From: an uncultured Collinsella sp.
GTDB taxonomy: Bacteria > Actinomycetota > Coriobacteriia > Coriobacteriales > Coriobacteriaceae
Direction: 5' to 3'
DNA: 64,000 nt
NCBI GenBank assembly: GCA_958445895.1
Contig: CAUCTV010000001.1
Location: 62,001 to 126,000, forward strand
Shown here: in pieces, positions 21,520 through 30,900 of the stretch
Layout of the letters: every line of letters begins with the position of its first letter
Numbering within the stretch: the stretch's first letter is position 1
Translations under genes and position numbers: made by a program
Notes under the pieces: generated by a model
Database searches by the model: none
What the model was told of the DNA's origin: nothing
Seen by the model: the letters and a program-made list of their open reading frames with translations, nothing else

Positions 21520-22950
21520 TTAAGCCTCAAGGGCCTCCTCGGCTTCCTTCTCGCCCGATTCGCGATTGTCGAAGCCAAAGACCATGCAGAGGGCGAATGT
21601 CACCGCAAAGCCAATCGCGCAGCTGATGGCGCCCGGAATGATGTCCTGGCTGAACTTGATGACGTTCATCCACGGGAAGCCGACTCCCGAGAAGACGAAG
21701 ATGCGCGCGTTGAGCAGACCGCATGCAAGGCCGCCGGCCGCGCCGCCGATCATCGACCAAGCGAGCGCCTTCTTATCGCGCAAGAGGATGCCGTAAATGA
21801 TGGGCTCGGATACGCGGCCGAGCGCATAGGTAGCGAAGGTAGTCCAACCGAGCTGACGGTTAGCCTTGCCCTTTGCACGGATGCCGTAGGCGAGCGCGAC
21901 CGCAAGCGTCACGTAAACAACCACCGTCGTACCCGGAGTGCACACGGCGTCATAGCCCACCTCAAGCCAGCCGGGCATCATAGCGGTGAGAATCGGCACA
22001 TGCATGCCGGTAGCGATCACGAGGTTCCACGTCGCACCGACCACCAGACCGCACAGCGGACCGGCGTTCGCGCCGAGCCAGATGATGATATCGGCGATGA
22101 TGCCCATAATGAAGGAGACGGCGGGGCCGAAGACGCAGAGTGCAAGCGGCAGCATGATGAGCATGGTCCCCACTGGAATCACGAGGATGCGCAGCATGTC
22201 AGGGCAATGCTTCTTGATAAGCCCCTCTACGTAGGACTGAATCCACACGATGAGGATGATGGGAAGCACCGACTGTGTGTAATTCACCAGCGTCATGGGG
22301 ATGCCGTAGACGTCGAACGGAGCGCCCTCCTCGACGATAGCGAGCATGCTCGGATGAATCATAATAGCAGCCGTCATGAGCGCGAGCACAGGACTCGTCT
22401 GGAACTTCTTGGCCGCCGCATAGGCACCGAAGATCGGCAGGAAGTAATATGCCGCGTCTCCCACCAAGGTGAAGAGCCGGTACATGCTGCCCTCCGCGGC
22501 TAGAAGGCCCGCGCCTTCCGGACCAAGCAAAATGGTGAACATGCGGAAGATACCCGCGATGCAGAACACGGGCAGAATGGGAGCGATAGAGCCGCTCACC
22601 GCATCGAGAATCAGATTGCCGATGCGCTTCGGAGCGAACCGCTCCTTCCAGGGAAGCCTCTCTGCTGCGTCCAGATCTTCATCAATCGCCGTCCGGACTT
22701 CAAAGCCGCCTTCCCTGCATACCGCGTCGTAGACCTTGTCGACGGTCGGCCCGATTACGAGCTGCACCTGGCCGCCAGCGTGCACCACGCTAATCACTTC
22801 GGGAATCGCATTGAGCTTGGCGTCATCTGCAAGCCCCTCGTCCTTAAGAACGAGGCGCAGACGCGTCATGCAATGCGTCGCGCTTGAAACATTCGCCTTG
22901 CCGCCCACCTCTTCGATGATTCTTTGGGCGAGTTTTTGATAGTTAGTCAT
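21520..22950 (-). CDS. PTS beta-glucoside transporter subunit IIBC
   Basis: The product couples import and phosphorylation of beta-glucosides. The N-terminal EIIB domain has the phosphocysteine in ATHCMTRLRLVLKDEG (near residue 27), followed by a ten-helix EIIC domain of about 350 residues, with AISCAIGF and FFATYALGRVSEPIIYG-like segments. The protein stops at a charged tail and lacks the EIIA domain that many BglF/BglP proteins carry, so phosphate must come from another EIIA. The second of two tandem ATGs has the better spacing to AGGAGG. The promoter-proximal neighbour is the antiterminator gene. Confidence 0.93.
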   Translation of the reverse strand: MTNYQKLAQRIIEEVGGKANVSSATHCMTRLRLVLKDEGLADDAKLNAIPEVISVVHAGGQVQLVIGPTVDKVYDAVCREGGFEVRTAIDEDLDAAERLPWKERFAPKRIGNLILDAVSGSIAPILPVFCIAGIFRMFTILLGPEGAGLLAAEGSMYRLFTLVGDAAYYFLPIFGAYAAAKKFQTSPVLALMTAAIMIHPSMLAIVEEGAPFDVYGIPMTLVNYTQSVLPIILIVWIQSYVEGLIKKHCPDMLRILVIPVGTMLIMLPLALCVFGPAVSFIMGIIADIIIWLGANAGPLCGLVVGATWNLVIATGMHVPILTAMMPGWLEVGYDAVCTPGTTVVVYVTLAVALAYGIRAKGKANRQLGWTTFATYALGRVSEPIIYGILLRDKKALAWSMIGGAAGGLACGLLNARIFVFSGVGFPWMNVIKFSQDIIPGAISCAIGFAVTFALCMVFGFDNRESGEKEAEEALEA

Positions 22951-22965
22951 CATTCCTCCTTTTAC

Positions 22966-22999
22966 GCCACGAATCGTCGTGGCACGAGATGGTTCTCGT
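22966..22999 (-). other. Tandem hairpins before the EIIBC start codon
   Basis: GCCACGA/TCGTGGC at 22966-22983 and ACGAG/CTCGT at 22984-22999 form two adjacent stem-loops between the RAT-like site and the EIIBC ribosome site. Neither has a U-run. They may be a weak terminator or affect translation. Confidence 0.35.
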
Positions 23000-23006
23000 A
23001 CTTTCG

Positions 23007-23043
23007 GAGGTCATGCCCTGCCCTAACACAGGTTACAATCCTT
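23007..23043 (-). promoter_or_regulatory. RAT-like antiterminator binding site before EIIBC
   Basis: On the minus strand the sequence AAGGATTGTAACCTGTG, followed by AGGGCAGGGCATGACC, resembles the ribonucleic antiterminator consensus (GGATTGTTACTG...GCAGGCAAAACC) bound by LicT/BglG. It lies in the gap between the antiterminator gene and the PTS gene, where such sites normally control readthrough. The likeness is by eye. Confidence 0.55.
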
Positions 23044-23056
23044 CTGGCCTGGGTTG

Positions 23057-23911
23057 TCAGCGTCCGGCTGTGCCGGATTCCGCCTTCGTACAGATACGGT
23101 TGACATGGAGCATGAAGTAAAGCTTCTCCTCGTCGGTGAGCTCCGTATGCCATTCCCGCTTCATATAGGTACAGATGTGGTCGATGCATTGCGCAAGCTC
23201 GGGAAACTCCTCGCGCGAATTCGCATAAAGCGGCAAATTGGCGCTGCTGAGGCTATCGTTACCCTTGATACGCTTGAACAGATACTGCACGTGTGTCGCA
23301 AACCGTGAGAACTCAAAAGACTCCCGATCGATGATGGTACGGAAATCGTACTCGACGATATCAGTGACATCGTTGAGCAGGCGCTCAAACGATTGGGCGC
23401 GATCGCTTGCCACAGTAACCTCTGCCCCAGTCTTTGCATTGACCAAATTCATGGCGATGCTTGCCACCTCTTCGCGCGGCAGCTCGACGCCCAACTCCTG
23501 CCGCACGCGCGCGGTAATGTAGCGGCCGATTTTGTATTCCAGCGGATAAAGCTGCTGCACATCATAGGTAAGGGGCATATCAAAACGAATGCCCTTCCTC
23601 TGCCGCGCAATCGCAAAGGCGATATGGTCGGCCATGATGAGCACGGCGTTGGGACTGAGTTCGTAAGGCAGCTCGTTCTCTACAATATCCATGATCTTTG
23701 CCGTAAACAGCACCACATCGGCAGGAAGATCCTGCATGATACGCTGCCCCTCGGCATCGATGCTATAGAACGTGCGCTCGATATGGTCCATCGCGAGCTC
23801 CCGGGGGAAGTCACCACCGAAGCCGACACCCTTGCCGAGCGCCACGACCTCGCGACCGCGACTATCTCGACAAATCACGGCGTTATTGTTGAGCTTTCTG
23901 ATCGCCAGCAT
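23057..23911 (-). CDS. BglG/LicT-family transcription antiterminator
   Basis: The 284-residue protein has the N-terminal RNA-binding CAT domain (MLAIRKLNNNAVICRD, ALGKGVGFG) and two PTS regulation domains. PRD1 shows the first His in IMADHIAFAIARQRKG, but the second expected His is Asn in SIAMNLVNA. PRD2 keeps its His in RFATHVQYL and FMLHVNRI. Such proteins bind RAT hairpins and let RNA polymerase pass a terminator when the sugar is present. The start has an AGGAGG site about 9 bases upstream. The loss of one PRD1 His may alter negative control by the transporter. Confidence 0.92.
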   Translation of the reverse strand: MLAIRKLNNNAVICRDSRGREVVALGKGVGFGGDFPRELAMDHIERTFYSIDAEGQRIMQDLPADVVLFTAKIMDIVENELPYELSPNAVLIMADHIAFAIARQRKGIRFDMPLTYDVQQLYPLEYKIGRYITARVRQELGVELPREEVASIAMNLVNAKTGAEVTVASDRAQSFERLLNDVTDIVEYDFRTIIDRESFEFSRFATHVQYLFKRIKGNDSLSSANLPLYANSREEFPELAQCIDHICTYMKREWHTELTDEEKLYFMLHVNRICTKAESGTAGR

Positions 23912-23960
23912 ATCGATGCACCTCCTCTCTTGATGATAGGGCACTCATTCGGAGCTGAAC

Positions 23961-24015
23961 AAAAAGGGCATGACCTCGGCAGAAAGCAGCACCCTACTTG
24001 CCTACGGTCATGCCC
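23961..24015 (-). terminator. Leader terminator before the antiterminator gene
   Basis: On the minus strand GGGCATGACC and GGTCATGCCC form a perfect 10-bp stem followed by TTTTTG. It lies in the leader between the promoter and the antiterminator gene, where its readthrough would be controlled by the gene's own product. Confidence 0.75.
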
Positions 24016-24062
24016 TAAAGTGACACCCGAATATATGTGCAATTGAATAACGAACGGAATCC

Positions 24063-24096
24063 GGATGGCCATGCTCCCCAAAGGGATAACAACCCA
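24063..24096 (-). promoter_or_regulatory. RAT-like site in the antiterminator leader
   Basis: The minus strand reads TGGGTTGTTATCCCTTTGG then GGAGCATGGCCATCC, close to the RAT pattern. It begins about at the expected transcription start and precedes the leader terminator, supporting autogenous antitermination. Confidence 0.5.
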
Positions 24097-24105
24097 TCAC
24101 ATGTA

Positions 24106-24134
24106 TTTATAGGCCCACCCGAGATGAACGTCAA
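24106..24134 (-). promoter_or_regulatory. Promoter of the beta-glucoside operon
   Basis: On the minus strand TTGACG and TATAAA are separated by exactly 17 bases, a near-consensus sigma-70 promoter facing the antiterminator gene. Confidence 0.75.
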
Positions 24135-24144
24135 GTGTAAATTT

Positions 24145-24193
24145 GCGTAATCCGCACCCTTGATTGGCAACTTCATCCGCGTAATCCGCACCC
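24145..24193. repeat. Short direct repeat
   Basis: GCGTAATCCGCACCC occurs at 24145-24159 and 24179-24193 with a 34-bp period, upstream of the beta-glucoside promoter. It may be a duplicated protein site or a slippage product. Confidence 0.5.
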
Positions 24194-24208
24194 CCGACTG
24201 ATTCTGAG

Positions 24209-24271
24209 TTGCGGTGAAATAGTTCCTGATGGAGCCAGCTGGGCCGTAAAACAGGAACTATTTCACCGCAA
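24209..24271. repeat. Palindromic repeat, family 1, copy a
   Basis: TTGCGGTGAAATAGTTCCTG at 24209-24228 is perfectly inverted at 24252-24271 around a 23-base loop. The outer part (TTGCGGTGAAATAG) recurs at 35391-35461, while the inner part differs there but still pairs. It fills the gap between the antiterminator leader and the addA stop. Confidence 0.8.
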
Positions 24272-24309
24272 GTTATGGGGAGACTGGGCGTGCGGACGGC
24301 CCTGGTGAG

Positions 24310-27300
24310 CTAGAGGTTGTAGGTGACCACCTGGGACTCGGCGGGGTTGGAGGGATCGGACTGCTCCACGCGGACGAACTTGACCGTCACCGTCTTAAAG
24401 CCCGCCTTGTGCAGAACATCCGAATAGACGCGCGCCTGCAGGGCGTGCTTCTCGAACAGCTGGTCGGGTGTCTCATCCGGCGTGCCACCCGTCTTGTAGT
24501 CGATGGCCAGTGCGCGTGACGGATCGGCCGGGTCGGTCGCCAGTGCATCGATGGCGCCCTCGGCATATGCACCGTAGCGGGCAATGTCCTTGTCCTCGCA
24601 GCCCAGCGAAAAGAACGGCACCTCGGCGCGAACGCACGGCCAGGCAAGCAGCTCGGCACGGACCGCCGACTTGAGCCAGCGGTCCAGGGCAACGTCGAAG
24701 CGCTCGCGCTGCTCCGGCGTCAGGCGCCACAGACGCGCCAGCGCATCGGCACGCGCGGCGGGCAGCTCATCGGCACCCATCTCGATCAGCCACTGGCAGG
24801 CGGCATGGAACGCCGAGCCCAGCGCCATGGGGTTGCCGGCGGGCTCGACAGCAGCCACGTCCGCATCCGTCATCTCGGAACCATCCGACTCCGCATCATC
24901 GCCGGCCTCGTCCATGGGCACGTGTGCCTCGGCGGCACGGTCCTCGGACTCGGCATGCAGCGCCGCGGCAATTGACGAGTAGCTGTACGAATCGCGCGCC
25001 GGATACGGGCAGGTGCCCATGCGCACGCCCACCGCCTGGGGATACACGAGCTCAAACGCATCGGGCTCGGGGTCGGCAGGACCGGGAACGGCGGCGCGGG
25101 CATCCGCACCGGCACCCTCCGGCTCCGCATCGCCGCGGACAAGCCTGCCTTCGGCATCAAGCGAAGCATTGGCCTCAAACGACTGCTCGCCAAAAGCAAA
25201 GTCAGCCAGCGAGATGAGCTCGTAGTCGCCCGGCTGGGAGTTGTCGAACACCAAACGGTCGGCATCGAGCTGCGGCATGTCCAGGCCGTCCGTCGGCAGA
25301 ATACGACGCAGCACGTCGTAGGTCAGATCGGTCTCGACATCGAAGGTCGGCGCGCACAGCTTGCCGCGGCTCACGCCGGCATCCATCGCCAGAATGACCA
25401 GCTCGCGCGCTCGCGTCATGGCGACATAAAGCAGACGAGCCCGCTCCTCGAGCGAAAGCTGCAGGTCGTCGTTGCGCAAGTGAGCAAATGCCTCGGCGGG
25501 AGAACCCGTCGCGCAGACATCCTCCATGAGCTCTGGCGGCAGCCACAGCGACGTGCCCTTGCCCTTAAACGCGTGCTCAAACTGCTTTTTGACGTCATCG
25601 CCCTTTACGAACGTGCCGTCCGCGAGTTTAACGCCGTCGAAGCGTGCAGGCAGTGCCACGACCTGCGCTCCGCCCTCGACGCGACCCATCTGTGCCGCAC
25701 CGGACGATTTGCGCACGCCAAAGCACTCCGCAACCGCCACGACCGGATACTCCAGGCCCTTGGACGCATGCACGGTCATGATGCGTACCGCGCCGTCACC
25801 CTCCTCGTTGAGCGCGCCCGGGGCTTCCTTGCCCGCCAGGAAGCGGTCAAAGGCCAGCGCAATGGAGCGCGGCGAGTTACCGAACTCGGCCTCGGCCTCA
25901 ACCACAGCATCGAGCGCCTTGAGCACGTTGGCGGCAATGGCCTTGCCCTCGGGACCACGCTGTGCCAGACGCACAAACCAGCCCGAAGCGTTGACCACGT
26001 CGCGCGCGATCGCCGCGAACGAATCGCGGCCCACACGACGAAGCGCATAGCATAGCACCTCGCGGGCGCGCGTCACGAGCGGCAGGCTCTGCAAGCCCGG
26101 CACATCGGAATCGCTCATGATGCCCGCGTCGATGTTGCGGCGCGAGGTCTCCCCCGTCTGGTCGTCCAGCTTGGTCGCCAGCGCCAGGAACTCCTGGGCG
26201 CCGAGCGCAAACATCGGCGAGGCCAGCAGCGGCATAAGGCCCTGCGCCGTATCGGCCGGATTGGCGAGCGCGCAGACTAGGGCGCGCACCGTCTGCACCT
26301 CGGCTGCCTGGGCAAAGACCGAGCCACCCGCGATCACGCAGTCGAGTCCTTGGTCGCGGAAAGCCTGGGCATAGACGTCGGCGTTGGTCATGCGGCCCAG
26401 CAGCAGCACCATGCCGCCCTGGGGCTGACCGGCATCGGCAAGCGCGCGGAGCCGCTCTGCGATCGCGCGGGCCTTGGCCTGTGTGCGCTCCTGCGTACTG
26501 CCGCCGGCAACAAAGAGGGCCTGACGACGCGAGGCGTCTGCCACCAGCGTGTCCTTGCGGCCGTCGCTCGCCTCAAGATCCAAAAAGCCCTGCATCAGGC
26601 CGCCGTCGTCGCCGTCGAAGACGCGAGCCACGTAGCGTAGCACCTCGTCGTGGCTGCGGAAGTTGCGCACGAGCTTAACGAGCTCGCCAGCAGGGGCGTC
26701 GGCCGCGGCAGTCGCCTCGGGCGCGGCAGACGAGCCCACCTTGCGCTCCTGGCGACGGAACACCTCGACCTCCGCCCCGCGGAAGCGGTAGATCGACTGC
26801 TGTGCATCGCCTACGGTACACAACGCGCGCTCCCCCGCACCCGTCAGGTAACGGATCAGGTCGACCTGCATCTGATCGGTATCCTGGAACTCATCGATCA
26901 TGACCATCTTAAAGCGACCCTCGTATGCCGCTCGGATGGCCGGGTAATCGCGCAGGGCCTCGTAGGCCATGCGCAGCAGATCGTTGTTGTCGAGGGCAGA
27001 CTGGCCGGCCTTGAGCGCGCGGTACTCAGCCTCTACAGCACGGGCAAGCCCCACCAGTGCCTCGAGCGCGGGACCGCCGCAGGCCAGCACGATATTGATA
27101 AACGCATCGGCGGCCTCTGCCTTGAGTAGCTCCACCTGCTCCTTAGGGAATGCCTTGCTCGCGCGCGGCATGGTGCACGACATCATGAGTCGCGCCGCAT
27201 CGGCCATGGTCTTGCCGCTCGCCTCGAACGCGTCGATGGCATCGAGCGCCGTCTGCGCTTTTTCGGTCGCGGCCTTGCTTGCGCCCAACGCCGATCGATA

Positions 27301-27933
27301 GGCATCGGCAAGGGCCGAGGTGTCGGCCTGGCCGCGCGCCACGCGCACGTCGTCCATACCGCCCGGCAGCTGGCTCGAGAGCTCCAGCAGGTCGCGCACC
27401 AGACCCTTGATGGTCGTGCCGGCGCCAAAGGGACCGCCCTCGCCCGCCATGGGATACCAGGCGTAGAGGGCCTTGAGCGATGCCGCGAGCTCGGGGGCGG
27501 CATCGGGCGCCGTCGCGCGGGCCAGCACATGCTCAACAGCCTGATCCATAAGCTCATCGGTATCGGTAAGCACCGTGAACTCGGGATCGATGCCCAGCTC
27601 CAACGCATGCGCGCGCAGGATGCGCGAACACATACCGTGAATGGTCGAGATCCAAGCGTCGTCGACGGTCAGGGCCTCCTCGTCCATACCCTCTTCGATA
27701 AGCGCGCGACGCACGCGGTCGCGAATCTCGGCCGCGGCATCTTTGGTAAAGGTAATGGCGAGCACCTGATCCAGATGCTCGACAAACGGACCGGATTCGG
27801 GCGAGAGCGCGTAGACGATGCGGCGCGTGAGGGTAAAGGTCTTGCCCGAACCGGCGCCCGCCGAGACAAACAGCGGACGGTCGAGCGTTTTGACGACTTG
27901 CAGTTGTTGCGGCATCAAAGTCGAAAGATCCAT
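24310..27933 (-). CDS. addA: ATP-dependent helicase/nuclease subunit A (AddA-like)
   Basis: The 1207-residue protein is a UvrD-type helicase with a C-terminal PD-(D/E)XK nuclease. Motif I AGAGSGKTFTLTRRI is at residues 25-40; motif II is in VMIDEFQDTDQMQ, motif III in VGDAQQSIYRFRG, and motif VI in LLYVAMTRARELVI. The nuclease core is ALAIDYKTGGTPDE, near residue 1145. With AddB it resects double-strand breaks for RecA. An acidic Ala/Pro/Glu-rich linker (about residues 940-985) is of low complexity. It starts 3 bases after the addB stop codon, so the two are co-translated. Confidence 0.93.
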   Translation of the reverse strand: MDLSTLMPQQLQVVKTLDRPLFVSAGAGSGKTFTLTRRIVYALSPESGPFVEHLDQVLAITFTKDAAAEIRDRVRRALIEEGMDEEALTVDDAWISTIHGMCSRILRAHALELGIDPEFTVLTDTDELMDQAVEHVLARATAPDAAPELAASLKALYAWYPMAGEGGPFGAGTTIKGLVRDLLELSSQLPGGMDDVRVARGQADTSALADAYRSALGASKAATEKAQTALDAIDAFEASGKTMADAARLMMSCTMPRASKAFPKEQVELLKAEAADAFINIVLACGGPALEALVGLARAVEAEYRALKAGQSALDNNDLLRMAYEALRDYPAIRAAYEGRFKMVMIDEFQDTDQMQVDLIRYLTGAGERALCTVGDAQQSIYRFRGAEVEVFRRQERKVGSSAAPEATAAADAPAGELVKLVRNFRSHDEVLRYVARVFDGDDGGLMQGFLDLEASDGRKDTLVADASRRQALFVAGGSTQERTQAKARAIAERLRALADAGQPQGGMVLLLGRMTNADVYAQAFRDQGLDCVIAGGSVFAQAAEVQTVRALVCALANPADTAQGLMPLLASPMFALGAQEFLALATKLDDQTGETSRRNIDAGIMSDSDVPGLQSLPLVTRAREVLCYALRRVGRDSFAAIARDVVNASGWFVRLAQRGPEGKAIAANVLKALDAVVEAEAEFGNSPRSIALAFDRFLAGKEAPGALNEEGDGAVRIMTVHASKGLEYPVVAVAECFGVRKSSGAAQMGRVEGGAQVVALPARFDGVKLADGTFVKGDDVKKQFEHAFKGKGTSLWLPPELMEDVCATGSPAEAFAHLRNDDLQLSLEERARLLYVAMTRARELVILAMDAGVSRGKLCAPTFDVETDLTYDVLRRILPTDGLDMPQLDADRLVFDNSQPGDYELISLADFAFGEQSFEANASLDAEGRLVRGDAEPEGAGADARAAVPGPADPEPDAFELVYPQAVGVRMGTCPYPARDSYSYSSIAAALHAESEDRAAEAHVPMDEAGDDAESDGSEMTDADVAAVEPAGNPMALGSAFHAACQWLIEMGADELPAARADALARLWRLTPEQRERFDVALDRWLKSAVRAELLAWPCVRAEVPFFSLGCEDKDIARYGAYAEGAIDALATDPADPSRALAIDYKTGGTPDETPDQLFEKHALQARVYSDVLHKAGFKTVTVKFVRVEQSDPSNPAESQVVTYNL

Positions 27934-27936
27934 GGT

Positions 27937-30900
27937 CTACACGTCCCTCCTTACAAACGTTCCTTCGTGGTTATACGAGCAGCGCGCATGCGCGGCCTGA
28001 GCCGACGTCGGGTCGACGGCGGCAACGTCGCCTGCCTCGAGTTCGTGCAGGCGCTCGGCGATGCCGGCCTCCACGCGATCGAGCAGGGCGTCGAAGTCCA
28101 TGCTGCCACCCTCGCCGGGAAAGCCCTTCTTAAGCCCCGGGATGCGGCCGTCACCACGCTCCTCCTCGAGCAGCTCGGCACTCGCGGCGCCGCGCAGCGC
28201 CGGTTTGCCGCCCTTGGTCGAAAAATAGAGCGCCGCACGGGCATCCAGATCCAGCGCCCGGCGCATGGCCTGCGCATAGATAAGCGTCTGGGTATGGGGC
28301 GGCAGCCACCGCGGGTCGTCGATGGCGGCCTCGCCCGATTCCTCGTCGCGCACCGTGGGGTCGGCGAGTTTAAACTCCTCAACGCCCGTGCGATGCTTGT
28401 AGTCGATTACCACGGCGCGATTCTCGGCATCCACATCCACGCGGTCGATGCGCCCGCCGAGCGGCCAACCGGCATACTCGACCTGGAGCTCGTTGAACGC
28501 AAACTCCAGGTAGCGCGGAGCAAAGGGGGTGAGCGCCTCGGACTCGTAGGCAAGCACGCCCTCCAGCTGCGGCAAGATCTCAGCCACCTGGCGCTCCTCC
28601 ACTGGAGAGAGCGGCACCAGCGGGCCCTCGGTACCGCGCTTGCCCGCATGCTCGGCCAGGGTCTCGGCAAAGACCTCGCGCAACAGCCCCTGCGCGCGCG
28701 GCAGATTCATGGGCGTCACGCGCTCCATGCCCTCCTGCGGAAGACGTGCATGCAAGTGCTCCAGCACGTCATGGACAAAGTTGCCCTTCTCCATGTTGCC
28801 AAAGCCCGCATCGATGGACTGAGGTTTGACGCGATACGAGACGAACCAGCACAGCGGGCAGGTGGAATAGGCCTCGATCTGCGAGGCGGACGTCAGGCGC
28901 GGCACGAGCGGCGCGCCCTCGCCCTCGCCATCGCGACGGCGCAGGACCAAATACGGCACGGCCTCGGCACTCAGATGCTGAGGGGCTTCACAGGTCACGC
29001 GCTCGCGCTTGAGACCTTCGCCTGCCGCGGGATCGAAGTCCCTTACGATATCGCCCTCACCCACGCACTTCGCCTTGTCGGCGTCAGCGGCCTTAGCGTC
29101 ACCAGTGGCCTTAGCATCGTCAGCGGCCTTAGCATCGTCAGCGGCCCTAGCATCGTCAGCGGCCTTGTCGGCGTCAGCGGCCTCGGCGTGCGCCCGCAGC
29201 TCGGTCCACACGGCAGCCGGATAGCACTCGCGCGCCTGGCGATCGTGCGTCACGCGGGCGAGCGCAACCGGACCACGCGACGCTTGCATCGCACGGCCAA
29301 AGCGCACGCGCAGCAGGGCCGCAGGCTCAAGCGTCACGCCCTCGCGACCAAGGCTCGCCGTCAGCGTAGCCAGCGGTCCCTCCTCGTGCGAGAGCGGATA
29401 GCTGTCCAGATCGACATCGGCAAACAGCACAGCATCGTAGCTGCCGGGGCGCAGAGCCGCCGCATCGGCAAGCGAAGCAAAACGAACCTGAGCACGTGGC
29501 GCACGGTCAACCTCGTAGGTCTCGTAATCGTAGGCGGTACTACGCTTGTCCACCTTGGTGCGAATGCCATCGAGCACGGGCACGATCGCGGCCTGCGACA
29601 CGTCGAGCGCGCGGGCGCCATTCATAAGGATGCCGATGACGTGGCGCAGCAGGGCCACCTCCGCTTGGCGACGGGCTTGGCCATCCAAGCTGCCCAGCGA
29701 GCGATCGGGCAACGCCTCGGCAACGGCAAGCATGGCCTTGAGCGCCGTCACGGGCTTGTCACGCCACAGCGCCTGGAACACGTCCGAGACCACGCACGGC
29801 ACGTTCTTAAACCAGTTCTCGTCGCTCGCCGCCTTGCGCGCGCCCCTCACCTGGCCTTGGACGCTCTGCAGCAGGCTCTTAACGCCCGCGGTAGTCTTGC
29901 TGCGCGAGAGACGCATATTCTTATCGAAGGTACGGGCATTGACGGCATCAGCGCCCGAAAGCGGACTGTAAATCCAGTCGGTAAGCTCCGGCGCGGGCCA
30001 CCACTCAGTCTTAGAAGCTGCCCCTTCGTCGGCGGCCTTCATACGCTCGATCAGGTTGGCGAGCGCCGTGAACTGCCTGCCCGCAATGGATTGAGAATAC
30101 GCCGTGAACTCAACTGTCTCGGCAGCGATATGACGAGCCGCCAGACGAGAGGCGAGCTCACCGAACAGCTGGGGTGCCCGGGCAGAAACAACGAGCACGC
30201 GTACGGGGTCGGCGGGCGTTGCAGCAGCCTTATCGTCCTTGGACTCCTTGTGCGTTTTCGCCAACTTATCGATGGCGTCCGCATAAGCATGGGCACGGGC
30301 ATGGGGGCCGGCGACCTCAATAAAGGCAGGCTGAGCGGCGGTCCCGCAAGCGGCATCAGACGCGACGGCGTCCTCCCTCAGCGGCGCGGCCTCGAACAGC
30401 ACACCGCGGGCATCAAATGCCGCGGCAAGCTCCTCGCGCATCGCCGCCTGCTCGCAGGCAAGCAGTACGACGACCTCTCCCCCATTGTTCGCCACGGCAG
30501 ACAGCAGCTCGAGCAGGCCGTGCGTAAACGACGTGATACCGCGCACGCATACGGCGCGGGTGCACGCCGGCAGGTTATCGGCCAGGGCATCGGCCATAAT
30601 GTCAGCCGCCTCGCAGGGCTCGACCATATCTCGACGGTCCAAACCGCGCGCATAGGCGCACAAAAGTTCAAACACGCGAGCCTCGGCGTCGCTTTTGGGC
30701 TTGGGCTTGCAAACGTTGTCGCAGCAACGCTCGGTGCCTGTCCCTGCCACACCCGGCAGCACATCGCGAGCCATACGCGCGAGCATACGCACCGTGCCCT
30801 GGCTGCGCGAAAGCGGCTGCAGGTCGGCGTCGTCGAGGCGCGCTACCATGTCCGAAAACAGCATCTGGCGCTGCAGGTTGTCGACGAAACCGCGCCCGTC

